64,000 nucleotides of DNA from Telopea speciosissima. Lineage: Eukaryota > Streptophyta > Magnoliopsida > Proteales > Proteaceae. Position numbers and translations under genes: made by a program. Of the stretch, positions 12,372 through 22,861 are shown piece after piece (within the stretch, counting starts at the first letter, position 1; every line of letters begins with the position of its first letter). Under the pieces are notes generated by a model. The model was given only the letters and a program-made list of their open reading frames with translations, was not told the origin of the DNA and did no database searches. The stretch covers positions 25,646,698-25,710,697 of the forward strand of contig NC_057919.1 in the NCBI RefSeq assembly GCF_018873765.1, written 5' to 3'.

Positions 12372-12596
12372 TCAATGCAAAGGAGACTCCCAATATTGAG
12401 AGAGTGCAAACAAAATAATTAGTTTCCATATCTTGAAATTTCCTCCATCGAATTGAGTGATCTTATCAAACTCAGTGTATATCCTTAACTCTTCCATTCC
12501 TAATTGAATGGAACTTGCTCCATTGGTAGCAACATGGAGGGCAGATGATGCAGTCACATTTGTAGTCCCAACCGATGTGTCCAAATCAGTAGCCAT
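12372..12596 (-). pseudogene. Copia-type gag N-terminal fragment
   Basis: On the minus strand an ATG at 12596 opens a frame that reads MATDLDTS..., then FDKITQFDGGNFKIWKL. The FxGxNFxxWK motif is the start of the gag domain of many plant Ty1/copia elements. It ends after about 75 codons with no nucleocapsid or pol, so it is a fragment. It is not part of the plus-strand Copia-1 that begins 300 bp to the right. Confidence 0.6.
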
Positions 12597-12896
12597 AGTC
12601 TTATATATATATTTAAAAACCATAAGATTGTTGAAGCAAAGTAGTAATGGCAATATAAGACTTATCTGTTGTAGACAAAGCACAATCCTAAAAATTGTTG
12701 TAGTCGAAACAAAGTGTAGCACCAAGTTGTTGAGATAGTATCCAACAGACAATAGGGCAGCATCAAGTTGTTGAATCAGAGTGTAGTAGATTGTAGTGTT
12801 GCGTCGTATCAGAATGGTTTTCTCCTTAAGGTTTTTAGATGCTCCCTTTTGCAGACATGGTTAACCTATGTTTATACCTTCAAGATAAAACAATAC

Positions 12897-13122
12897 TATT
12901 ATTGGACTTATGGGAAGAAGTTCAGCTGGCTAATTCACACTAAGTATGCCTTCTTTATTTTATGTATTAGATTTTATCTTCTTTCCTTTTCTTACTCAAA
13001 TTGTACTCTCGTTAGAACTCTTCTATAACTATGTATCTCTTGTGGCTATATTAAGCCATCTTTGTAACCTCATTATTCAAGTTAATGAAATCTCTTCCAT
13101 TCTCATTCTCTGTCGTTTCACA
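12897..13122 (+). repeat. 5' LTR of Copia-1
   Basis: 226 bp. Begins TATTATTGGACTTA and ends GTTTCACA, directly before the primer site. Starts with TA, not TG. Confidence 0.9.
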
Positions 13123-13256
13123 TGGTATCAATTTTTTGAGGATCGATCTTGGTCTCTCTCGTCTCTACGGGTTCTAACTTCGTTTTCTGCTACTGTTCTA
13201 CATCACATGGTTTCTCACCTTGGATTTCTTCTCATCGTTCTCGGCTTCTCATCACA

Positions 13257-13724
13257 ATGGTTGTGCAGGATCCCAACTCGTCTTCTTCAAACGGCATCTC
13301 CTCCATTGTCGCTTCTACCGGTATTAATCCTTCATCACCCAATCATCTCCATCACTTGGATAATCCTGGAACACTTCTCGTCTCCACCCCGCTCAATGGC
13401 GACAACTACCCCACATGGCGTCATGCGATGCATATGCCTCTTTATGCCAAAAATAAAATGATGTTCGTCGATGGATCTCTTCCTTGTTTGCTTGCACCCG
13501 AATCTCAAATCCAGCTTTGGGATCGCTGCAACTTCATGGTGCTCTCTTGGTTACTCAATGTTCTCACTCGCTCCCTTGCTGACAGCTTCATCTATGCTGA
13601 AGCGGCCGCTGAGGTTTGGACCGATCTCAAAAAACAATTCTCACGGCACAATGCCTCTTGGATTTTCCATCTCAAACGTTCAATAGCCACCATCCAACAA
13701 GGAACTGATAATCTGGCTGCTTAA
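13257..13724 (+). pseudogene. Copia-1 gag (truncated)
   Basis: The ATG at 13257 opens a frame with the gag motif LNGDNYPTWRHAM, then WDRCNFMVLSWLLN, then the IFHLKRSIATIQQGTD helix near its end. It is closed by a stop at 13722-13724. The same phrases occur in Copia-2 gag, so the two elements are close relatives. The C-terminal half of gag, including the CCHC zinc knuckle, and the protease active site are missing. The sequence jumps near 13790 from gag to a stretch matching the C-terminal part of the protease region (VRLSNGT). Confidence 0.85.
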
Positions 13725-13794
13725 CTTCACTCGCCTCAAAGGCCTATGGGATGAACTTGCATCTTACATTACACTTCCCTCTCATAAACCTGTT

Positions 13795-16700
13795 CGTTTA
13801 TCTAATGGAACCAACCTCCTTGTCACTCACCGTGCTGCACATCACCTTAGCATCTCTATCACCCTCCAAGATGTCCTTTACGTTCCCTCTTTTACTTTCA
13901 ATTTAATTTCAATAAGCAAACTTACCAAATATCTTAAATGCACTATTATTTTCTTTTTTTACTTTTGTATTCTCCAGGACCTACAAACGACGACGCTGAT
14001 TGGAGTGGGAATTCTTTATGATGGGCTCTACTACTTTAAGGACTCTGCCCCATTGCCTCCTTCAGGCCCCATGGCCCTCTCTGCATCTCTTTGGCATGCC
14101 CGGTTGGGTCACCCCTCTTTTGACCGACTATCTCTTTTATCTAGTTTTATTTCACATTCTAGTGTTTTGCATACCCCCAAACATTGTGATGTATGCCACA
14201 TGGCCAAACAGGCCCGTCTACCTTTTCCCTTGCATTCTAAACGTTTCACTTCTCCTTTTCAACAAATTCATTGTGACATTTGGGGCGGTTACCACACCGC
14301 TTCGCACACTGGCACACATTATTTTTTAACAATAGTAGATGATTTTTCACATTTTGTTTGGGTTTACTTAATGCGTCACAAATCAGAAACTTGCCCTCTT
14401 CTTATTTCTTTTTTTGCAATGGTTAAAAATCAATTTGACATCACCGTTAAATGCATTCGTACTGACAATGGGTTGGAATTTTTTTCCCACCCCTTACAAT
14501 CTTATTTTGTTACCAATGGCATTATCCATCACCATTCTTGCATTGGTACTCCCTAACAAAACGGGGTGGCTAAACGGAAGCATCGCCATCTTCTCAAGGT
14601 GGCTCGTGCTTTACGTTTCCAAGCTTCTTTACCCCTTCCCTTCTAGGGGGATTGTATTTTAACCGTTGCTTATCTCATTAATCGCCTCCCCACCCGTAAT
14701 CTTGATGGTAAAATCCCTCATGAATTATTATTTGGTTCCCCCCCCCCATGTTATGATCACATTCGCGTTTTTGGTTCACTATGTTACGCACACAACCATT
14801 CACCTAGTCGTACAAAATTTGACCCACGGGCTATCCGATGTGTCTTTGTTGGTTACCCTTTTGGTCAGAAAGGGTACCGTGTATTTGATATTTCTAATCA
14901 CACTTATTTTGTTTCTCGTGACGTAGCATTCCATGAGGATATCTTTCCCTATCAATCAGCCCCCAACTCCAATCTTCATTCGGTGGTTCCCATTCCCATT
15001 CCCGATGTTCCTCTTACCCCCTCCTCTCTTATTCCCTCCATTCCATTGAACGATGCCCTTGAATCCCCTTCCCCTAATTCCCCCACCCCCTGCATCCTCT
15101 CCCAACCCTCCTCCCCCGCCCCCGCCCCGCTATCCTTCCCGTATCCATACTCTTCCCTCTCATTTCCAGGACTGCGTATGTTCTCTGGCTGCCCCATCAA
15201 CAGGTTCCCTCTCTATGATGCTGACTCGTTCAGGTACCCCTCTTTACCCTCTCCATGCCTCTTTATCATATTCTAATTTCTCCCCTCCCCATTGCGCTTT
15301 TTTTTTCTGCCGTTTCATCGGATCATGAACCCACCTCTTATTTTAAGGCTATTAAGGTTTCCCACTGGAAACAAGCCATGAACACTGAGCCTTCAGCCCT
15401 GGAATAGAATAATACTTGGTCTCTGTAGCCTCACCCTGCAGGTAAACGTCCAATCTGATGCAAATGGGTTTATAAGGTCAAGCGCAGCGCCGATGGCACC
15501 ATTGAGCGCTATAAAGCACATTTAGTTACCATGGGTTACACACAACAAGAGGGCCTTGATTATATCGACACATTCACTCCAGTCGTGAAACTTGTTACTG
15601 TGCACAATTTTCTGGCCGTCGTTGCCATTCGGGGTTGGCTTCTGTGCCAGCTCGATGTCAATAATGCCTTCTTACAAGGCACTCTTGAAGAGGATGTTTA
15701 TATGCGTCTCCCCTCGGGTTATGGCCAACAGGGGGAGTCGCATTTTTGCAAGCTCCACAAGTCTCTTTACGGTCTCAAACAGGCCTCTCGCAGCTAGTTT
15801 GTCACCCTCACACGGTCTCTCTTGACTGTCAATTTTCACCAATCTCAGGATGATTATTCTCTCTTCGTCAAAAGCACCTCAACCAGTTACACCGCCGTTT
15901 TCGTCTATGTCAACGACATCATTGTCACTGGGGATGCTCTGACTTCCATTCAGACACTCATTTCCTTTCTTTAGTGTCGGTTTCACCTCAAAGATTTGGG
16001 TATTTTGAAGTTTTTTCTCAGCATAGAAGTTGCTCGCACATCCTCTGGTATATTCATTAATCAGTGAAAATATGCTCTTTAGATTCTCTCTGAAGCTGGC
16101 CTTCTTGCCGCCAAATCGGTTCTTCTTCCCATGGAACAAAATCATCATTTAAGCATTGATATTGGCAACCCCATTTCGGATCCCTCTTCTTATTGACATT
16201 TGGTTGGACGCCTTATATATCTCACCATCACTTGCCCTGATCTCACATATGCAGTGAACACCTTAAGCCAGTTCATGCACCAGCCACGTCAACCGCATTG
16301 GGATTCCGCCATTCGTGTCCTCCTGTACCTCAAGTCTTCTCCGGGCAGTGGTCTTTTCTTCTCTTCAACTGTCACCCTTGCTCTCTCGGCTTTTTGTGAC
16401 CCATATTGGGCTGCTTGCCCCTCCACTCGCCGTTTCATCACAGGCTACATCACATTCCTTAGGGACAGCCCCCTCTCTTGGAAATCTAAGAAGCAACCAA
16501 CAGTTTCACGCTTTTCAGCCGAAGTCGAGTACCGCTCCATGGCTGCCGCAACTTGTGAACTTCTTTGGTTGTGTACTCTATTACACGATCTTGGTGTTTC
16601 TCATTTAGCTCCCATGCATTTATTTTATGATAACCAGGTAACCCTTCATGTCACTGCGAATCCTATGTTCCATGAACGGACCAAACATATTGAAATCGAT

Positions 16701-16862
16701 TGCCATCTCATCCGCGAGTGTATCCAATCTGGCTGCATCACCACGTCTCATGTTACCTCTCGTCTACAACTCGCAGACATCTTCACTAAGGCTCTTGGGC
16801 AAGATCCATTTTTATTTCTCAAATCCAAGTTGGGCATTCACGATCTTCATGCTCCACCTTGA
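13795..16862 (+). pseudogene. Copia-1 pol (integrase, reverse transcriptase, RNase H), broken
   Basis: The GAG-pre-integrase WHARLGHPSFDRL and the HHCC zinc residues are at 14090-14220. The integrase core starts at HCDIWGGY (about 14270), followed by RTDNGLEFF (about 14460). After a stop near 14556 the frame shifts. A Pro-rich linker is near 15000-15160. Reverse transcriptase pieces run 15370-15990 with [11 protein letters not shown], and FVYVNDIIV near 15900, where the usual YVDD reads YVND. RNase H is at 16200-16862 with stops before it. The catalytic Asp change, the stops and the frameshifts make this copy inactive. The antisense frame at 15879-16148 is a shadow. Confidence 0.88.
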
Positions 16863-16873
16863 AGGAGGGGGAG

Positions 16874-17048
16874 TATTACCGGACTTACGGGAAGAAGTCC
16901 AGCTGGCTAATTCACGCTAACTATGCCTTCCTTATTCTATGTATTAGTTTTTATCTTCTTTCCTTCTCGTACTCGAAATGTACTCTCATTAGAACTCTTC
17001 TATAACTATGTATCTCTTGTGGCTATAGTAAGCCATCTTTGTAACCTC
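16874..17048 (+). repeat. 3' LTR of Copia-1, left piece
   Basis: Begins TATTACCGGACTTACGG right after the polypurine tract. It stops at ACCTC, where Copia-2 is inserted, and matches the first 175 bases of the 5' LTR. Confidence 0.92.
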
Positions 17049-17334
17049 TAATAACGGATCAGATCTACTGGAGGAGATCCTGTGCCCAATTCATGCCTTC
17101 CACCTCAGCATTATTTGTTTTATTTGTTTCTTAATTGGTTTCTACCTCTTGCTGCCAATCTCTCCCATGCGATACAGTTTCCTATTCCTATTTGGATTGT
17201 TTTTCTTATTCTCGCATGTGAGAGATGAAGCCTTCTGTGTATATAAATATGTTTTTCATGTAACCTCAATGGTATCTTCAATACGATAGTTCTTCAATAA
17301 AGATTTTTCTCTTCAGTTTCTTCATATTTTCACA
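17049..17334 (+). repeat. 5' LTR of Copia-2
   Basis: Begins TAATAACGGATCAGATC and ends TTTTCACA. A TATATAAATATG box lies near 17240. It starts with TA, not TG. Confidence 0.93.
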
Positions 17335-17436
17335 TGGTATTAGAGCGTATTTAGAGCGTATTCTGATTTATCAAGTTGTGTTCTTCATCATCTTCTTCAT
17401 CATTTTGCTTTCTCCATTATCTCCTGCATCATTTCA

Positions 17437-18423
17437 ATGGGTACTGATTCTGATCTCAACTCCAGCAACACACCCATCATGCAACCAATACAAAATTCTC
17501 ATAATGGAGGCAATGCCTCTAGTCCATATCACCTCCATCACTCGGACAATCCGGGTACAGTTCTGGTTTCGACTCCATTGAACGGAGACAATTATCCTAC
17601 TTGGTGGAGAGCAATGCACATGGCATTATTTGCTAAGAACAAGATGATGTTTGTTGATGGGTCATTCCCACGACCAGCTTCGCCGTCGTCCAACACCCAA
17701 CAATGGGATCGATGCAATTTCATGGTACTTTCGTGGCTCTTAAACGTTGTCAATCCAACAATAGCTGACAGTGTAATTTATGCCAAAATGGCATCATCAA
17801 TTTGGACAGACCTGGAAGAACGATATTCACGGAGCAATGCTCCATGCATCTTTCAACTAAAACGATTGATTGCCACAATCCAGCAGGGAACCGATTCCCT
17901 TGCATCGTACTTTACTCGTCTCAAGGTTTTATGGGATGAATTAGCATCCTGCATCTCAGCACCTTCTTGTGCATGCGGCATACCTGGTTCTTTACATTCC
18001 CTCGTCCAACAAGAACGCATATACCAATTTCTTATGGGACTTTTGGACTCTTATGCTTCCATTCGGTCTCAGATCCTCTCTACGGACCCTCTGCCAGAAG
18101 TGAACCGTGCATATCATATTATTCTTCAAGAAGAACTACAACGATCCCTTTCTCTACCATCCACTCAACTAGACACTGCAGCCATGGCTGTAAACCGTTC
18201 CTTTCAAGCTTCACAGACACTCGTAAATTCAAGAATAGTTCTTCCACCACTGATCCCAATCGCAATCGTCCTTTTTACGATCACTGCAACGTCCACGACC
18301 ACAAATGAGAGACATGTTGACCTCTCCATGGATATCCTCCTGGTCATCCCAAGCATCGTCGCTCCAACACTGGTTACTCCAACTCTGGTGGGACTAATAA
18401 TTTTCGTGGCCATACCAAGCTGA
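17437..18423 (+). pseudogene. Copia-2 gag
   Basis: The ATG at 17437 (MGTDSDLNSS) opens a 328-codon frame with the gag core LNGDNYPTWWRAM, MFVDGSFPRP and the conserved LKVLWDEL helix near residue 165. The family's CCHC zinc knuckle (HCNVHDHK and, after two stops, PLHGYPPGHP) is found in another frame at about 18270-18350, so a frameshift near 18200 removes it from the long frame. Gag forms the cytoplasmic virus-like particle of the retrotransposon. Close relative of Copia-1 gag. Confidence 0.88.
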
Positions 18424-18593
18424 TCAATCAAGCCACCACTGCTACTACAATCGGGTCCAATACATCTTCAAGTGCCAACACCAACAGTCCCAACAGTGCA
18501 GCCACACTCCCTGGCCTTACACCGGTTTAGATACAACAGCTCCTATATCTACTTGCAATCGATTCATCATCAGCCACTGCCAATCTTGTAGGT

Positions 18594-21500
18594 ATGGACC
18601 TTTGTTTTTCTGCTTCAATCATGAATTCCCCTTCTTGGTTGTTAGCTAGTGGGGCATCTGACCATATGGTATGTCACCTCTCTTACCTCACTAATCCCAC
18701 TCCTCTCTCATCTCCCATTCCGGTCCGACTTCCCAATGGAACCACGTTCCCCGTTACTCATCGGGGCAGCCTCCATCTCAACCCCTCCATTATTTTGCAT
18801 GATGTCTTGTATGTCCCTTTTATGTACTGCAGGACCTGTCAACGACGCGGATGATTGGGGTGGAAACTCTGTGTAACGGGCTGTATTACTTCAACGCATT
18901 ACCATCATCTTCTCCATCACCGCTCGCCTCTCATTCTCTGGATGTTTCGCTCTGGCATGCTCGCAGGGGATACCCTTCCTCAGACCATCTTTCATTATTA
19001 TCTCCTTTTATTTATCATTCTTCGCATGTTTTACATTCTCCAAAGAATTGCCATATTTGTCACTTAGCTAAACAAAAGCGACTTTCCTTTCCTTTAAGTA
19101 CCACATGGTGTGCTAATGCTTTTGACCTTATACATTGTGACATATGGGGTGGTTACCAAACGACTTCCCATACCGGTGCCCATTACTTCTTAACCATTGT
19201 AGATGATTTTTCGCGTTGTGTTTGGACTTTTTTAATGTGCCATAAACCTGAAACCTATTCTCTTCTCACTCATTTCTTTCATATGGTAAAAACTCAATTT
19301 AATGTCACCATCAAACATGTCCGACCTGATAACGGTATGGAGTTCCTCTTTCAACCCCTCAGAGATTTTCTCTCTAGTCATGGTATTATTCACCAACGTT
19401 CCTGCGTTGGCACCCCCCAACAAAATGGGGTTGCCGAACGTAAACATCACCACCTCCTAGAGGTCGCCCGCGCTTTACATTTCCAGGCCCACTTGCCGCT
19501 GCGTTTTTGGGGGGACTATTTACTTACCGCTGCATATCACATTAATCGCACCCCCACCCCCCGTCTTAATAATAAATCTCCTCATGAACTCCTTTTTGGT
19601 TCCCTACCCAGTTATGACCTTCTTCGCGTTTTTGGCTGTCTCTGTTACTCCCACAATCACTCCCCTGGCAGGACCAAATTTGATCCTCGTGCCATCCGGT
19701 GCATTTTTGTGGGGTATCCCTATGGTCAAAAGGGCTATCGTGTGTTTGATATTGCCACCCAAACCCACTTTGTATCTCGTGAAGTGGTTTTTTATGAGTC
19801 CATATTTCCCTACCAACCGTCCCCCCTCCCTCGACGTGGTCTCCATCCTCCCACTATCTGCACCTGATTATCCTTCCCCTTTCCACCCACCCTCGGGTGC
19901 TTCACCCTCCCCTCCTCCTTCTTCTCCTTCTCCTCCTACCCCCGAGCTTCCCCCTACCACGACTCCCTCTCCCATCCCTCCTCCCCCTCCCCTTCCCCCC
20001 CTCCCCTCCCTCGGCATTCGGCTAGAGTGCACACACGCCCCTCCTGTTTATCTGACTATGTTTGTTCTGCTTCAGGCTCCTCACAGGGTTCCCTCCCACT
20101 CATGCCTTCGGTGACCGGTAATGTTCCCTACCCAATTCATGATACCTTATCATATTCTCAATTTTCTTCGCAGCATTTTGCTTTTCTTAGTGCATTATTT
20201 TCCTCTCATGAACCCACCTCCTATTCAGATGCCATAAAATATCCCCATTGGAAACAAGCTATGGAGGTGGAACTTTCGGCCCTTGAACAGAATAACACTT
20301 GGTCTTTGCAGCCTCTCCCTGTAGGTAAATCCCCCATCGGTTGCAAGTGGGTCTACAAAGTTAAGCACAATGCTGATGGTTCGGTTGAGCGCTACAAAGC
20401 GCATCTTGTTGCCAAAGGTTATACTCAACAAGAAGGGTTGGACTACACAAACACTTTTGCTCCTGTCACTAAGCTCGTCACTATCCGCACTCTTCTTGCT
20501 ATTGCTGCAATTCATGGATGGCATCTTCGCCAACTGGACGTCAACAATGCAGTCCTTCATGGGGCACTCCATGAAGACGTCTACATGCGTCTCCCTCCTA
20601 GTTATGGCAAACAGGGGGAGACTCGATTTTGCAAGCTCCTTAAATCAATTTATGGCCTTAAATAGGCCTCTCGAAATTGGTTTGCTACCTTGACCCATGC
20701 CTTGTTAGCTGCGGGTTTCAGGCAATCTCTAGCCGACTATTCTCTGTTTGTCAAGTCTACACGGTCGACATACACTGCCGTACTTGTTTATGTGGACGAC
20801 ATTATTGTTGCAGGGGATGACCTTGCCAGCATTCAAGCCTTAATTTCCTTCCTCTAGGTTCGTTTTCATCTCAAGGATTGGTGTGTTGAAGTACTTCCTT
20901 GGCATTGAAATCGCTCATAGCCAGGCTGGCATATTCATTAATAAACGCAAGTATACCCTTGATATTTTGACTGAAGCTGGATTACTGGCTAGCAAGCCCG
21001 TCTCTTTCCCTATGGCACAACATCTTCATCTGGCCGTTGACATTGGCACAATCCTCGATGATCCATCTCCTTATCAACGTCTCATCGGTCGTCTCATATA
21101 CTTGACCATTACATGGTCGAATATCACCTACGCTGTCAACACATTGAGCCAGTTCATGCATCAGCCCCGACAGCCTCATTGGGATGCTACACTTCGCCTA
21201 CTGCGATATTTGAAATCCTCCCCCGGTACAGGGATTTTCTTCTCGGCGACCAGCTTCCTCCATCTCTCTAGCTTTTTCGATTTTGATTGGGCAGCCTGCC
21301 CTTCCACTCGTCGTTCTGTCACTGGGTACATCACTTTTCTTGGCGACAGCCCCTTGTCTTGGAAATCTAAGAAGCAGCAGACCGTTTCACAGTCCTCTGC
21401 CGAGGCTGAGTACCGGTTTATGGCCTCTGCTACTTGTGAGCTTATTTGGTTACGCAGTTTGCTTTGCGACTTCAATGTTTCCCACCCTGGTCCCATGCAT

Positions 21501-21743
21501 CTGCATTGTGACAATCAAGCGGCTCTCCATATTGGCGCCAATCCCGTGTTTCATGAACGGACCAAACACATCGAAATTGATTGTCATGTGGTTCGCGAAC
21601 GTATTCAAACCGGTTGCCTAGCTACTTCCAAGGTATCTTCGGGAATGCAACTCGCGGACGTTCTCACCAAGGCCCTTGGTCGCGATCAGTTTCTCTTCCT
21701 CATCTCCAAGTTGGGCATTCGAAAACTACATGCTCCAACTTGA
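18594..21743 (+). pseudogene. Copia-2 pol (protease, integrase, reverse transcriptase, RNase H), interrupted
   Basis: The protease remnant at 18594-18840 reads WLLASGASDHM, where the catalytic Asp of the D(S/T)G triad is Ala. A short deletion then joins it to the pre-integrase. The integrase frame 18851-19867 is open for 338 codons, with WHARRGYPSSDHL, HxxC/CxxC zinc residues, HCDIWGGY, RPDNGMEF and QNGVAERKHHH. A Pro-rich linker follows. Reverse transcriptase starts near 20220 (NNTWSLQPLP, QLDVNNAVLHG), has an in-frame TAG at 20663, and keeps YVDDI near 20790. RNase H is in the open frame 20883-21743 (SAEAEYR, HCDNQAAL). Confidence 0.9.
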
Positions 21744-21750
21744 GGGGGAG

Positions 21751-22036
21751 TCATAGCGGATCAGATCTAATGGAGGAGATCCTACGCCCAATTCATGCCT
21801 TCCACCTCAGCATTATTTGTTTTATTTGTTTCCTAATTGGTTTCTATCTCTTGCTTTCAATCTCTCCCATGCGATACAGTTTCCTATTCCTATTTGGATT
21901 GTTTTTCTTATTCTCGCATGTGAGAGATGAAGCCTTTTGTGTATATAAATATATTCTTCATGTAACCTCAATGGTATTTTCAATACGATAGTTCTTCAAT
22001 AAAGATTTTTCTCTTCAGCTTCTTCATTTTTTCACA
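21751..22036 (+). repeat. 3' LTR of Copia-2
   Basis: Begins TCATAGCGGATCAGATC and ends TTTTTTCACA, followed by the ACCTC duplication. Confidence 0.94.
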
Positions 22037-22041
22037 ACCTC

Positions 22042-22090
22042 ATTATTCAAGTGAATGAAATGTCTTCCATTCTCATTCTTTCATTTTACA
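22042..22090 (+). repeat. 3' LTR of Copia-1, right piece
   Basis: Continues the Copia-1 LTR (ATTATTCAAGTGAATGAAAT) and ends TTTTACA, followed by the AATAC duplication of Copia-1. Confidence 0.92.
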
Positions 22091-22700
22091 AATACTCTAA
22101 TCGCAAAGGTTGCACTCCAAAGTGTGATTACATAGGGATCCGAATGACTATACTCAGGAGATGAAGTAGTGAAGAGAAACAATAAACACGTATTGAAATA
22201 GAACCACAGTACACGAACGCGTATGTCTTCCAAATACATTGGCTGTCCTATATGTTCAGATAAAAGATTTACTGTATGATTCACATGGGCTAAATGTTCA
22301 ATGGTCTAGATTTGAAGATTCTTAGACAGATACCAAAGAAGTGACCAAATAACTTTTGTCATTGCTTTAAGTGATGTGTGTCTATGATTCATATCCAACT
22401 TTGCTTAAATAATGGGCTCCTCTGTTATGAGATGCTCTCCTTGTCATCCGATTAAAGATTTTAAGAAACTATTAATCAGACGGTAGAAAACTGCATTCTC
22501 ATGTGTGGGGCATCTTAATAGAATCAGAATAAAGCTTTCTCCATTAAAATCCAACCCTTAAACCTCTTAAGGACCAACTAAAGTTACAAAACCCATCTCA
22601 AATTCTCACGGTTTACATCTCGAGTACCCAACTCATACATTCAATTCACAGTCTATACAGACATTCTGTCTCTCTTTATTTCTCTGTCTGGATCTCGATT
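22091..22700. other. Intergenic and probable promoter of the next gene
   Basis: No coding frame recognised. The right end (about 22600-22700) is CT-rich, as expected just upstream of a plant transcript, and leads into the likely 5' UTR exon of the small membrane-protein gene. Confidence 0.35.
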
Positions 22701-22861
22701 GTCCAGTCCAATACATCAAACCGAGACGCACGGGAACGTTTCACAGAAAAGTAGAGAGAACACAAGCAAATACCAAACGATACTTAAGAACCCTGGTCTC
22801 CCGTTGAGTTTGTTTTTGTTGCCGCAACCTCTGTTCTCAGTTTGTTCTTATTCTTCTTCTT

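Larger units (their letters stand above)
17049..22036 (+). mobile_element. Copia-2: near full-length Ty1/copia element nested in Copia-1
   Basis: 4,988 bp with LTRs of 286 bp each (17049-17334 and 21751-22036) and a perfect 5-bp TSD ACCTC (17044-17048 and 22037-22041). The TSD is part of the Copia-1 3' LTR, which resumes right after it. The primer site at 17335 reads TGGTATTAGAGCG, one change from the usual TGGTATCAGAGC. The polypurine tract is TGAGGGGGAG at 21741-21750. The LTRs differ at about 15 of 286 positions by hand count. Gag and integrase are long open frames, but the protease, reverse transcriptase and frame junctions are damaged. Confidence 0.95.
12897..22090 (+). mobile_element. 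Copia-1: degenerate Ty1/copia element, split by nested Copia-2
   Basis: Bounded by the 5-bp TSD AATAC (12892-12896 and 22091-22095). The 5' LTR is 12897-13122. The 3' LTR is in two pieces, 16874-17048 and 22042-22090, because Copia-2 is inserted in it. The primer site is a decayed TGGTATCA at 13123 and the polypurine tract is GGAGGGGGAG before 16874. The order gag, (deleted protease), integrase, reverse transcriptase, RNase H is that of copia. It carries many stops, frameshifts and a deletion from gag into the protease region near 13790. By hand count the two LTRs differ at about 20 of 224 positions, older than Copia-2, as the nesting requires. Confidence 0.93.
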
